Of a stretch of 64,000 nucleotides of DNA, positions 17,807 through 27,325 are shown piece by piece. The translations under genes were made by a program, and so were the position numbers. The stretch's first letter is position 1. Every line of letters starts with the position of its first letter. Location: the NCBI RefSeq assembly GCF_009801115.1, contig NZ_VTOL01000006.1:186001-250000 (forward strand). The letters run 5' to 3'. Under the pieces are notes generated by a model. That model searched no databases. It was not told where the DNA came from and saw nothing but the letters and a program-made list of their open reading frames with translations. The DNA is from Dyadobacter sp. 3J3. Its GTDB lineage: Bacteria; Bacteroidota; Bacteroidia; Cytophagales; Spirosomataceae.

Positions 17807-19039
17807 ATGAGTCGTAAACAATATTCTTTCATGATCCTTATTCTGGGGTCATTAGCAACCATCAGTCCTTTTTCAATTGATATGTATCTGCCTGGCTTTC
17901 CTAGAATTGCCAGTGATTTGAACACAACGATTGATAAAGTGCAACTATCTCTTACCGGTTACCTGATCGGAATTTGTATCGGGCAAGTACTTTATGGGCC
18001 TTTGCTTGACAGGTTTGGCAGAAAAACTCCGTTGTACGTAGGTTTGATAATTTACATAATGGCTTCTATTGGCTGTGCGCTTACATCTTCCGTCGAGGCG
18101 TTGGTTGTTATGCGTTTTTTTCAGGCTATCGGCGGTTGCGTTGGGCTGGTTTCTTCACAGGCACTGGTTAGCGATCTGTTTACAAAAGATAAAAGAGCCG
18201 AAGTTTTTTCGATGATTACGCTGGTAATAGCCATATCTCCAATGATTGCTCCAACGATTGGCGGTTATGTTACAGCTGTTTTTGGGTGGAACTGGGTTTT
18301 TATTATATTAGCCTTTATTGCACTGTTGATTATCGGTGCAATTTATTTCTTTCTGCCAACCGGGAAAATGCCTGACAGCACCGTTTCGTTAAAACCACAG
18401 GCGGTTATGAACAGCTTTTTTACCGTCATCAGACAGCCTCAGTTTTTGATTTATACCATGGCGGGCGGACTTGCTACTGCTGCGCCTTTTGCCTATATCG
18501 CTGGTTCCTCGGATGTTTTTATGAATATCTACAAAGTTTCGGAACAGCAATACGGATGGATTTTCGCTTTCCTTGCCGTTGCAATGATCGGTTCCACGCA
18601 GCTGAATCATTTCCTTTTGAAAAAATACAATAGCGAGCAAATCATCAAAACTACTTTGTTATATCAAAGTGTTGTAGGCACGCTGCTTGTTTTGGGTGTT
18701 TATAATAATTGGTATAATTTGTATACGCTGATTGGTATGATGTTTATTTTCCTCACCGGACAAGGACTGACAGGCCCCAATACTGCTGCGCTTTCTTTGG
18801 CTCCGTTTAGAAAACACACAGGCAGCGCTTCGGCTTTGATGGGTAGCTGGCGGATGGGTGCAGGTGCTATAATTTCTATTATTGTCAGTGTTATGCATAA
18901 TAATACTGCAATTCCAATGGTGGGAATGATGGCCGCCTGTTCTTTGGTCAGCCTTGTTATTTTATTTGTGGGGAACGCAACTGTAAATAATTCTGTACGT
19001 AGTAAAGATGTGGAAAATGATGTTTCCATTCTTCTTTAA
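17807..19039 (+). CDS. Bcr/CflA-type MFS multidrug efflux transporter
   Basis: A 410-residue membrane protein with 12 predicted helices. The N-terminal ISPFSIDMYLPGFPRIASDL and the loop 2-3 motif GPLLDRFGRKTPLYVG are hallmarks of the Bcr/CflA drug:proton antiporter group (motif A of the major facilitator superfamily). FFQAIGGCVGLVSSQALVSD follows as in family members. It sits in the inner membrane and probably exports toxic compounds using the proton gradient. The substrate is not predictable. A dienelactone hydrolase gene starts 32 bp downstream on the same strand, possibly co-transcribed. Confidence 0.9.
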   Translation: MSRKQYSFMILILGSLATISPFSIDMYLPGFPRIASDLNTTIDKVQLSLTGYLIGICIGQVLYGPLLDRFGRKTPLYVGLIIYIMASIGCALTSSVEALVVMRFFQAIGGCVGLVSSQALVSDLFTKDKRAEVFSMITLVIAISPMIAPTIGGYVTAVFGWNWVFIILAFIALLIIGAIYFFLPTGKMPDSTVSLKPQAVMNSFFTVIRQPQFLIYTMAGGLATAAPFAYIAGSSDVFMNIYKVSEQQYGWIFAFLAVAMIGSTQLNHFLLKKYNSEQIIKTTLLYQSVVGTLLVLGVYNNWYNLYTLIGMMFIFLTGQGLTGPNTAALSLAPFRKHTGSASALMGSWRMGAGAIISIIVSVMHNNTAIPMVGMMAACSLVSLVILFVGNATVNNSVRSKDVENDVSILL

Positions 19040-19071
19040 TTCTTTATCAACCTAACGACTAAACATAACCT

Positions 19072-19842
19072 ATGAAAGTTTTAAAATTTTACTTTGCAGC
19101 GTCTTTTTTACTGATTGCAACCATGTCTTTAGCACAACTTCAACCTGTCAATTATTCAGACGGAGCGCAGAAACTAAGCGGATTTATTGTAAAACCTAAA
19201 ACAACGTCAAAAAAGAAGGCGGGTATATTGGTTTTACCGGCCTGGATGGGAATTGATGCGCATGCAAAAACGAGTGCTGAGGAACTATCTGCCATGGGTT
19301 ATTATGCTTTTGTAGCTGATATTTACGGTGTTGACAAAAGGCCGACGGATATGAAAAGTGCGGGTCAACTTGCCGGGTACTATAAAAACAACATTGCTGA
19401 ATATCAAAAGCGTATTAAACTTGCCTTGGATCAATTGATCAAAGCCGGAGCAGATCCTGCCAATATTGCTGTGATCGGTTATTGTTTTGGGGGAACGGGT
19501 GCAGTTGAAGCTGCCAGAGAAAATTTCCCTGTAAAAGGAATCGTTTCTTTTCATGGCGGTTTGTCAAAAGATTCAACCCGTGCCATTTCAGCTATTAAAC
19601 CTAAATTACTGATTCTGCATGGTGCGGATGATAATTTTGTTCCAGCCAAAGAAGTTGCAGCTTTTCAGAATGAAATGAGAAAAGCGAATGCGGACTGGGA
19701 AATGAATTATTATGCAAATTCGGTACACAGCTTCACAGATCCTGATGCAGGAACAGATAATTCAAAAGGAGCTGCCTACAACGAAAAAGCAGCAAAACGC
19801 TCATGGAAAGCGATGCAGGTATTTTTTGACGAGATATTTTGA
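19072..19842 (+). CDS. Exported dienelactone hydrolase family protein
   Basis: A 256-residue alpha/beta hydrolase with a signal peptide (MSLAQLQP region). The nucleophile elbow is GYCFGGTG with Cys about residue 138, as in dienelactone hydrolase rather than the usual Ser. The Asp lies in LHGADDNFVP and the His in NSVHSFTDP. Dienelactone hydrolases open lactones in aromatic breakdown, but many exported homologues are general esterases. The gene follows the transporter with a 32-bp gap and ends at a strong terminator. Confidence 0.9.
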   Translation: MKVLKFYFAASFLLIATMSLAQLQPVNYSDGAQKLSGFIVKPKTTSKKKAGILVLPAWMGIDAHAKTSAEELSAMGYYAFVADIYGVDKRPTDMKSAGQLAGYYKNNIAEYQKRIKLALDQLIKAGADPANIAVIGYCFGGTGAVEAARENFPVKGIVSFHGGLSKDSTRAISAIKPKLLILHGADDNFVPAKEVAAFQNEMRKANADWEMNYYANSVHSFTDPDAGTDNSKGAAYNEKAAKRSWKAMQVFFDEIF

Positions 19843-19898
19843 TCAATGATTGAATGATAGATTGAGAGAATGATTGCGTGTTGGTTTCTCACTTTATT

Positions 19899-19929
19899 AA
19901 AAGAAGGGCTTCTTTGGAGCCCTTCTTTT
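19899..19929 (+). terminator. Intrinsic terminator
   Basis: A 12-bp stem (AAAAGAAGGGCT with AGCCCTTCTTTT) and 7-base loop, 57 bp after the dienelactone hydrolase stop. Confidence 0.8.
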
Positions 19930-20085
19930 ATTTCGATCTGAAATTAGAATGTTATTAATTCTTGTTTAAACGGTCTTTTAGGAGAAATAAAATTAGATTT
20001 TTCCGACTCTTTTCCTAATCTTGGGCAGGAAATTTTCGGCTGGTACCGGAATTTCTTTTTAACCCATAATCTTAAATTTTTGCAC

Positions 20086-21864
20086 ATGAATAAAAGCCTG
20101 TTTCTGACATTTGTGTTAAGCCTGATTTTGTCTGCCTGCCAGCAAAAAGCTTCCGAAGATTTATTGCCACCGATTGGCGAATTGTTTGACAATTATTACG
20201 AAGAAAGATTACCACTTTATCCATTTGAGGCAACACAAATAGGAGATAAGCGATACAATGATCTTTTTCCTAACGACTTAACAAAAGAAGTCAGGCAGCA
20301 ACAGGTTGATTTTTACCAAAAATATAAAAAGGAACTTGCTAAATACAATCGTCCTGAACTTACCGAAGAAGAAAAAACAAGCTGGGATTTGCTGAACTGG
20401 GAATGTAATATCAATCTGGAATTATTGGCTTTTCCCACCAACCTTATGCCAATTAATCAGTTTTCATCAACACATTTGGCCATTGCTACAATGGCAGGTG
20501 GAAGTAGTATTCAACCTTTTAAAACCACAGACGATTATGATGACTGGTTGAAAAGAGTTGACGGTTTTGTTGCATGGAGCGATACCGCGATTGTCAATAT
20601 GAAAGAAGGGATCAAAAAGGGTTATGTTTTGCCTGTTCCATTGATCCAAAAAGTAATTCCGCAGCTGGCTGGGCTTGATCATGGTCCTACCGTGCAGCAT
20701 TTGTTTTATACCCCGGTTACCAAATTCCCTGAATCTTTTTCTGCCGACGACAAAGCCAGACTGACCAAAAGGTACAAGAAAATGGTAGAGGAAAAAGTGA
20801 TTCCGGCTTTTAGCCGTTTACATGTTTTTTTTGTTAACGAATATTTGCCGGCCGGTCGCAAAACAAGCGGATATGCGGATCTTCCAAATGGAAAAGCATT
20901 GTATGATACGTATATCAAATATTATACAACAACATCGATGACATCGGACGAAATTCATAAACTTGGTTTGAGTGAAGTGGAACGGATTTCCAAAGAAATG
21001 TTGAAAGTCAAAGATCAGGTCGGATTTAAAGGGAATCTAAAGGCATTTTTCAATGATGTCAGATCAAATAAAAAACTGATGCCCTATACGACACCGGAAG
21101 AGGTTATCGCTCATTTTAATGCTATTCATGAGACGATGAAACCGAATCTTAAAAAGCTATTTGACCTGACCCCAAAAGCAGCTTTTGAAGTTCGTCGTAC
21201 CGAAGCGTTCAGAGAAGCATCGGCATCAGCGGAATATAATCCAGGCTCACCGGATGGTTCGAGGCCGGGGATATTCTATGTCCCAATTCCAGATGCAAAA
21301 ACATACAATACTCTTTCAGACGAAAGTTTATTTTTGCATGAAGCTATTCCGGGTCATCACTACCAGGGCTCTCTGCAGCAGGAAAATAAAGCGCTTCCAT
21401 CGTTTCGGAAAAACCTTTGGTATAGTGCTTATGGGGAAGGCTGGGCATTGTACAGTGAATCGCTTGGCAAGGAACTTGGGCTATATACGGATCCGTATCA
21501 GTATTTTGGTATGCTAAGTGCTGAAATGCACCGTGCCATTCGTTTGGTTGTAGACACGGGTATTCATTCCAAAGGGTGGACGCGTGAACAAGCCATTCAA
21601 TATTCCATGGATCATGAGGCTGAAACGGAAGAAAGTATTGTGGCAGAAGTGGAAAGATACATGACCGCGGCAGGGCAGGCGTTGTCTTATAAAATAGGGC
21701 AATTGAAAATCCGGGAACTGCGTACAAAAGCAGAAAAGTCAGGAACTGATTTTGATATTAAGAAATTCCACAACAAAGTGCTGGAATCTGGTTGTGTCCC
21801 TCTAAATATCCTGGAAGATAAAATCAATGTCTGGATAACAGAAGGAATGAAGGAAAGTAAATAA
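20086..21864 (+). CDS. DUF885 family lipoprotein, putative metallopeptidase
   Basis: A 592-residue protein with a lipobox (LILSAC, Cys near residue 17), so it is probably a periplasmic or outer-membrane lipoprotein. The DUF885 body starts at ELFDNYYEERLPLYPFEATQIG and contains the zinc-like motif LHEAIPGHHYQG near residue 418 and YGEGWALYSE. These resemble gluzincin metallopeptidase motifs, and DUF885 members are considered peptidases, but the reaction is not established for this one. The ATG at 20086 is chosen over a TTG two codons upstream. Confidence 0.88.
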   Translation: MNKSLFLTFVLSLILSACQQKASEDLLPPIGELFDNYYEERLPLYPFEATQIGDKRYNDLFPNDLTKEVRQQQVDFYQKYKKELAKYNRPELTEEEKTSWDLLNWECNINLELLAFPTNLMPINQFSSTHLAIATMAGGSSIQPFKTTDDYDDWLKRVDGFVAWSDTAIVNMKEGIKKGYVLPVPLIQKVIPQLAGLDHGPTVQHLFYTPVTKFPESFSADDKARLTKRYKKMVEEKVIPAFSRLHVFFVNEYLPAGRKTSGYADLPNGKALYDTYIKYYTTTSMTSDEIHKLGLSEVERISKEMLKVKDQVGFKGNLKAFFNDVRSNKKLMPYTTPEEVIAHFNAIHETMKPNLKKLFDLTPKAAFEVRRTEAFREASASAEYNPGSPDGSRPGIFYVPIPDAKTYNTLSDESLFLHEAIPGHHYQGSLQQENKALPSFRKNLWYSAYGEGWALYSESLGKELGLYTDPYQYFGMLSAEMHRAIRLVVDTGIHSKGWTREQAIQYSMDHEAETEESIVAEVERYMTAAGQALSYKIGQLKIRELRTKAEKSGTDFDIKKFHNKVLESGCVPLNILEDKINVWITEGMKESK

Positions 21865-21885
21865 ATCGATTGGCGGTATACAATT

Positions 21886-21930
21886 AAAAGCGCCAAAGTA
21901 TTACAGTTTGCTGTAGGCTTTGGCGCTTTA
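21886..21930 (+). terminator. Intrinsic terminator
   Basis: Arms AAAGCGCCAAAG and CTTTGGCGCTTT form a 12-bp perfect stem shortly after the DUF885 stop codon. The loop contains a smaller inner hairpin. Confidence 0.8.
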
Positions 21931-22097
21931 TTTGTTTTAAGGATATTACAGAGGGAGTAAATTTAATGGCGCAATACAAAAAATCGGTCATAGATATACA
22001 CGGAAGCAAATCGGTACTTCCTGAAAAAATGACACTAAATTTATAACATGGCCTGGCAAATCAGAAAGAAATTTCTGAAAAAAGAATAAGTGACGAG

Positions 22098-22304
22098 TTA
22101 ACTGGCAATAGCGGTATAACCTTTTGAATCAGACAGTACATGCCCGTTACTCATTTTTTTCTTCATTGCTTCCAAACCGATTATAACCAGTTCTTTGTAA
22201 AGCTCCTGAAGGGTAATTCTTTGGTCATTTTCTTCGAGTTCAAGTTGAAGCTGTTTTGCTTTCAGATGAACTTTGTCGGGTACGTCAAGATTAACTTTTG
22301 CCAT
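22098..22304 (-). CDS. Small ribbon-helix-helix-like protein
   Basis: A 68-residue protein whose N-terminus (MAKVNLDVPDKVHLKAKQLQ) has the strand-then-helix pattern of ribbon-helix-helix DNA-binding proteins, followed by a second helix (LQELYKELVIIGLEAMKKK). Such proteins regulate toxin-antitoxin or partition genes. No toxin gene or partition ATPase lies next to it, so it is solitary. About 260 bp of A/T-rich non-coding sequence separate it from the epimerase gene on its right. The assignment rests on the pattern only. Confidence 0.6.
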   Translation of the reverse strand: MAKVNLDVPDKVHLKAKQLQLELEENDQRITLQELYKELVIIGLEAMKKKMSNGHVLSDSKGYTAIAS

Positions 22305-22567
22305 CGTAGCGGAGATATTTATATTATTTAGTTAGGTTTTATTACTGGAATACGCAAGAAATGTGCAATCTGACTAGAAAATATTAAATATATTTTTGGG
22401 ACTAAAATCGAGAGCTGGCCTCGTTTTCCGGCTTCGGTAACCAGAATTTAGTATCCAAAATTCTACTCTAATCTAAATTTACTTTATTAACAGAAATTAT
22501 TAAACATGTTAATGAAATGATTGAGAAATTCTTTTAAATATTACATAAGTGTTTAGATAAGTTACAG

Positions 22568-23752
22568 TTATTTATGAGTTTTCTGTAAGCGTTTCCACAT
22601 TTCTGCACAAGCCCTGGCATTGTGATATGGACATTTCCAAAAATTCACCTTATCACCACGTACCGGAGTTCCGTCTTCCTTCACTGCACCGAACCATTCG
22701 CCTCTTTCTTTATCAATAAATTTACTGTCAATATAGGTCCAGCTTCTTTCGGCCTTAATTTTAAAATCGTTGTCTTTTGTCAGTTGGTAAGCATTGTAAA
22801 ATCCTACCAGTTGTTCAGCTGCAACCCACCAGCTTCTTTCTGTTTTAGTTTCTTTGGTTTCAGGGTTGTATTCATAATTGAGTGCGCCATCCGGACTTAG
22901 ACCAGTACTAGCTGCCTGAGCCATTTTGATGCAGCGTTCCCTGGTTTTTTTTAATAATTTTTCATCTTTTAACACTTCTGCTGTTTCATAAAGCAACCAG
23001 GATGCCTCAATATCGTGGCCATAGGAAATCACTTTGTCTTTTGATTCCCATTTTTCAGTAAAAAACAACTCCATCCGGCTCGTTTCATTGTTGACAATAT
23101 GATCCAGAATTGCTTCCAGCATTGCTGCTGTTTGTTTTTTCAAATTCTTGTCCGGCCAAACCCGGTAAAGATTTGTATAAGCTTCAACCAGGTGCAAATG
23201 CGTATTCATGCTTTTGTTATACGGACTTTTACTCAAAATATAGTCATCCGTTTCCGACCAGTCTCTTGCAAATGCTTCCCGGTAGCCACCATTGACCGGA
23301 TCAAAAGCATGTTTTTCCAAAACATAAAAAATCTCCTTTGCACGTTCCAGTGCCGGTGGGAAATTGGTGGCACGGTAGTATTCGCTCAGTCCGTACATAG
23401 CAAACGCATTGCCGTAAACCTGCTTTTTCATTTCTAACGGCTTTCCGTTAGCCTCCGTCGACCAAAATACGCCTCCTTCTTTGGCATCTATAAAATGAAT
23501 CGAAAGATCCTGAAAAGCACGATCAGCGAGGGTCAGATATTTCGGATTATTCAAAAGTCGCTTAGCCATTGAATAAGTCCACAAGATCCTGCTTGTGATC
23601 ACAACCGCTTTCGGTGCATCGGCAATTCCTTCGTTGTCATAATTTACTCTGCCATAAAAACCTCCATTTTTGCGGTCCACTGCATATTTTTCCCAGTAAT
23701 CCAGGATATTGATTAATTCCTTTTTGAAAGTTTCAGGTGCGAAGTCAGCCAT
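22568..23752 (-). CDS. Cellobiose/mannobiose 2-epimerase-like (AGE family)
   Basis: A 394-residue (alpha/alpha)6-barrel enzyme of the N-acylglucosamine 2-epimerase family. The subgroup that epimerises the reducing sugar of cellobiose or beta-mannobiose is indicated by DRKNGGFYGRVNYD near the start, SYGHDIEASWLL, WWVAAEQLVGFYNA and the C-terminal FWKCPYHNARACAEMW with its conserved His and Arg. There is no signal peptide, so it is cytoplasmic. It lies 108 bp downstream of a GH2 enzyme on the same strand, so both probably serve beta-mannoside or cellulose-derived oligosaccharide use. Confidence 0.88.
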   Translation of the reverse strand: MADFAPETFKKELINILDYWEKYAVDRKNGGFYGRVNYDNEGIADAPKAVVITSRILWTYSMAKRLLNNPKYLTLADRAFQDLSIHFIDAKEGGVFWSTEANGKPLEMKKQVYGNAFAMYGLSEYYRATNFPPALERAKEIFYVLEKHAFDPVNGGYREAFARDWSETDDYILSKSPYNKSMNTHLHLVEAYTNLYRVWPDKNLKKQTAAMLEAILDHIVNNETSRMELFFTEKWESKDKVISYGHDIEASWLLYETAEVLKDEKLLKKTRERCIKMAQAASTGLSPDGALNYEYNPETKETKTERSWWVAAEQLVGFYNAYQLTKDNDFKIKAERSWTYIDSKFIDKERGEWFGAVKEDGTPVRGDKVNFWKCPYHNARACAEMWKRLQKTHK

Positions 23753-23860
23753 AATAAATCCTGTTTCCGGATAAAAGAATTAAGATTTATAAACTTACTT
23801 ATTTTTCCTACTTCCTAGCGCCTCCACCAGGGAAGCGCTATTCTGTTAAATTATATATTC

Positions 23861-26494
23861 TTATTTTATTGGGATAAACTGCTCTTTCACATTCCAGCCA
23901 TCAATTGATACCAAAGGTAATTCCCCCGATGTCTGCGAATAGTCCATAACCACTATTTTCTTTTCACCGGGTAAAACAGATACGTAATTGTCATCGTAAA
24001 ATACGGGAAGAACACGTTTTTTTGTTTTCGGATCCACAAGAGCCAACCGATTGAAAAAGGCAACCGGATTTTTGGCGGGATTGGATAAAGTTACTTCAAC
24101 CTTTCCCTTTTCATACTGTTTTACCTGAATATCAATATCCGCTTTTGGCATTTTATTCAGCCCGCTATACATTCCTTCTGCATCCGGCAGCCAGTACAGG
24201 TTGTCGCTCAATATTTCTTTTTTAGTATTTGAAAGACGTAAGGAGAGGAACATGCCTTCTTTTTTTGCCAGCTCACGTATTTCGTTTTTGATCGACATAA
24301 TCATGCGTGTAGTCGACGGCCCGATTTCTACAAAAACCTGTCCAAGGCTTTTTTCTTTTCCGTTCATATCAACCGCAGTGATATTGAGCATCATGTCATA
24401 TTGATGTTTGAACGTATTATTGGTGATCATAACCGTGCTATCAGCCTGATTGTACATAACATGTAAAGGTGCACTTCCGTTGTGTAATCCGTACAGACAT
24501 GCATTGGGGTCCAGGTAGTAATCATACATCTGTCCGCGAAGTGCTGTCCATGGATTTTGTGTTTTCCAGATAATCACACCCGTATACCAATCCCACATAT
24601 GCGCGCTGAAACCTTCCATTAACGAGCGGTACTGATCATAATTGATTAACTGCGCTTTTTTTCCGAAATCGCGCAGATCTTTTACTTTTCCGTATGGAGT
24701 AACATAGCTTTCATAGCCAATATATTTGTGATAATTCCAAACGGAATCTACCGTTTCTTTGCCCGTTTTTTCAGAGTAAACAGGGGCGATCATATTTTCT
24801 TTTGGCAAAAATCTTTCCAAAGATTCATAATCGCCAACACCAACCGAACCGATTTCTGAATTGAAAGGCCATGTTTTATATTCAAAGAAGCGTTTCAAAG
24901 GCTGAATGCCATAAGGCCCGTCTCCATTTCCACCCAGGGAATTAAACGACATATCATCTGAGTTGGAATAGTCGATAAACCAACGCGTGCCATCCAGTTT
25001 TGGAAGAATGGTGTCACGAAGCGGCAGCATAATATCTTCTGGCAAGGTAATTTCGTTGCCACCGCACCAGATTGCCAGTGACGGGTAATTACGGATCATT
25101 TTGATCTGATCGGCCGCTGATTCGAGGAACAAACCGTGGTCGTCCGGATAATTCCGGCGTACCCATTGATCATCCTTTTTTATCGGGTCAAGCCAACGGC
25201 CATTACAATCCCCGGATCCCCAGAAATCCTGCATGACCAGAATACCGTATTTGTCGCAAGCCTGATAAAATTCCGGACGTTCGGTCAATGCTCCTCCCCA
25301 TATCCGTAACAAATTCAAATTCATATCTCTGTGAAAACGGACTTCTGCGTCATAACGCGCGTCTGTAAAACGCAGCATAGCATCAGAAATAATCCAGTTG
25401 CCACCTTTAATAAATACGCGCTGTCCGTTAACTGAGATTTGTTTGCTCCGTGTGTTCGAATTCCAGTCAGCCTGGATTTCCCTCACACCAACGTTTATAT
25501 TTTCCTCGTCTGAAACTGCTCCATTAACCAGAAACTGCATTTTTAGATTATACAAATGCTGCGCTCCATAACCAAACGGCCACCAAAGCTTTGGATTTTC
25601 AAGTTGAAGGTCTGGTAAAGCTACTTCTGTGATACTATGAGGCTTTATTGTAACTTCTTTGGAAATTTTCTTTCCATCCATTACATATTGCAAAGTGCCT
25701 TTCAATGGAGCTGCTGTCGGATTTTCAAGTTCGGCGGTAGCTTTTATTGTTGCCGGTTTTTGAGCTCCTTCCGGTTTTCTCAGTCCGGGAACGAGTGTAA
25801 TGATACGCGGGTTTTTTATGTTAATCTTTCCTGTTTTTTCAATCAAAACCTTATCCCATATTCCTGTATTACGGTCACGAACAGGCTGAATCCAGTCCCA
25901 GCCCGCAACGTACTGATGCGCTACATTCTTCGCAATGGTACCATCGCCGCCCTGTCCTCCATTTGCATTTCCAATGGCATCAGGTGGAAAAACAACAACA
26001 GCCAGTCTGTTCGATCCGTTTTTTAAAAGTGAAGAGGTGATGTTGTAAGACTGGCGCAAAAACATTCCGCTGTGTCTTTTGATGTTTAATTTTTTGCCAT
26101 TCAGATATAGATCAAAACTATAATTAACACCGCGGAAGTGAAGCCAAACCTGTTCACCTGCTTTCGCAGTTTCATTAAAATCTTTTACAAACCAATAGGT
26201 ATAATATTCCGGGCCGGTTTTAAAAATATCAGGTATTTTTTCATTATTCATCCCAAAAAATGGATCCGGTATCTGTTTGTTTTCAAGCATTGTGGTAAGC
26301 ACAGTGCCTGGAACAACGGCGGGAAGCCAGTTGTTTAAAGAATAGTCAGGATTGGATATTGCAACGCCGGTTTCTTTAACCTTGGCAATTGGACTACATT
26401 TCCAACCAGAATTTAATTCATATTTATTTTGCGCATAGCCATTTATGCATAGAAATTGAATCGATAGAAAGAAAGAGGTAAAAATGAATTTCAT
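23861..26494 (-). CDS. Exported glycoside hydrolase family 2 (beta-mannosidase/exo-glucosaminidase-like)
   Basis: An 877-residue exported enzyme with signal peptide (FLCINGYAQ) and typical GH2 order: sugar-binding domain (VPGTVLTTML, LHFRGVNYSFDLYLNG), immunoglobulin-like domains, TIM-barrel and C-terminal beta domains. The acid/base Glu is in WCGGNEITLP near residue 480 and the probable nucleophile Glu in NSEIGSVG near residue 546. The pattern resembles beta-mannosidase, mannosylglycoprotein endo-beta-mannosidase and exo-beta-D-glucosaminidase; which of these it is cannot be decided by eye. It retains configuration, as all GH2 enzymes do. Downstream lies the 2-epimerase gene. Confidence 0.9.
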   Translation of the reverse strand: MKFIFTSFFLSIQFLCINGYAQNKYELNSGWKCSPIAKVKETGVAISNPDYSLNNWLPAVVPGTVLTTMLENKQIPDPFFGMNNEKIPDIFKTGPEYYTYWFVKDFNETAKAGEQVWLHFRGVNYSFDLYLNGKKLNIKRHSGMFLRQSYNITSSLLKNGSNRLAVVVFPPDAIGNANGGQGGDGTIAKNVAHQYVAGWDWIQPVRDRNTGIWDKVLIEKTGKINIKNPRIITLVPGLRKPEGAQKPATIKATAELENPTAAPLKGTLQYVMDGKKISKEVTIKPHSITEVALPDLQLENPKLWWPFGYGAQHLYNLKMQFLVNGAVSDEENINVGVREIQADWNSNTRSKQISVNGQRVFIKGGNWIISDAMLRFTDARYDAEVRFHRDMNLNLLRIWGGALTERPEFYQACDKYGILVMQDFWGSGDCNGRWLDPIKKDDQWVRRNYPDDHGLFLESAADQIKMIRNYPSLAIWCGGNEITLPEDIMLPLRDTILPKLDGTRWFIDYSNSDDMSFNSLGGNGDGPYGIQPLKRFFEYKTWPFNSEIGSVGVGDYESLERFLPKENMIAPVYSEKTGKETVDSVWNYHKYIGYESYVTPYGKVKDLRDFGKKAQLINYDQYRSLMEGFSAHMWDWYTGVIIWKTQNPWTALRGQMYDYYLDPNACLYGLHNGSAPLHVMYNQADSTVMITNNTFKHQYDMMLNITAVDMNGKEKSLGQVFVEIGPSTTRMIMSIKNEIRELAKKEGMFLSLRLSNTKKEILSDNLYWLPDAEGMYSGLNKMPKADIDIQVKQYEKGKVEVTLSNPAKNPVAFFNRLALVDPKTKKRVLPVFYDDNYVSVLPGEKKIVVMDYSQTSGELPLVSIDGWNVKEQFIPIK

Positions 26495-26690
26495 TAGAAT
26501 ATTATATTATAAAAATTACTATTACAACAAATATATTCTAACAAAAATACATAAAAAAGAAATATTATTAGTTTAATTAAAATATTGAATAAGAATCATT
26601 GTTTTATTAAATTAATTTACAAAATAATGGAAAAGCTAGCAGCCTATTTTTTCAGAAATTCCGGTTTTGTCAATGAATATTCAAAAAAAT

Positions 26691-26711
26691 ATCCCGGCTT
26701 TTGGCCGGGAT
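26691..26711 (-). terminator. Intrinsic terminator of the acidic-protein gene
   Basis: Arms ATCCCGGC and GCCGGGAT with a 5-base loop are followed on the minus strand by a run of seven T, 34 bp after the stop at 26745. Confidence 0.8.
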
Positions 26712-26744
26712 AATAATTTCTGTACGAGCGAGAGTAACGATTTT

Positions 26745-27080
26745 TTAGTCTCCCTGATTTTCTTCAAGGTCGTTGTGGTTATCGCCACCCAGACTATAAT
26801 AGTTATTCTCTTCGTCTTCGTTACCATCTATTTCTTCATCATCGTCCAGTTCTGAGCCTGGTACATCCAAATCGTCGCCAACCAGATCTTCTTCAAAGCT
26901 TTTCTCATTCCACTCGTCCGTTTCCAGTCCCAGTTCTTCCTTAATCTTGGTTATATCTTCAGGATCAATGTCATCTTCAATCAGTCCACGACTATATACA
27001 TCATCAGACGCAGGATAAAGAGGATATCCTGGCAAATCATCATCCTCATCATCAAGTGGGAAATCGTCGTCAATTATCAT
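26745..27080 (-). CDS. Highly acidic small protein
   Basis: A 111-residue protein in which I count 45 Asp or Glu residues and only four Lys or Arg. Acidic runs (DDEDDD, DDDEE) alternate with short hydrophobic or Pro/Gly-rich pieces, and the centre may form one helix (PEDITKIKEELGLE). It is probably largely disordered. No family is recognised. It could bind basic proteins, nucleoid factors or calcium; none of this is shown. It has its own terminator, which supports it being a real gene. Confidence 0.65.
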   Translation of the reverse strand: MIIDDDFPLDDEDDDLPGYPLYPASDDVYSRGLIEDDIDPEDITKIKEELGLETDEWNEKSFEEDLVGDDLDVPGSELDDDEEIDGNEDEENNYYSLGGDNHNDLEENQGD

Positions 27081-27325
27081 ATCAATTGTTTTTAAGGTTA
27101 GCTGAAGTTTTAATAAATGTTTCGGTCAAAACTAATACTGACATAGTGTAAACTGATTTTAAAAAAAATCATTCCAAAAAAAACTAAAATTACTAAAAAT
27201 TTTAAATTTGGTACTGAATGTCTGAGTATTAAAACACCATTTTACTGCTTTATTATTTTGATACAGCCTGATTGGCTCAAACATTTTTATAAAGTTAAAC
27301 TATTATCTACCTTTTGGTTAATCGC

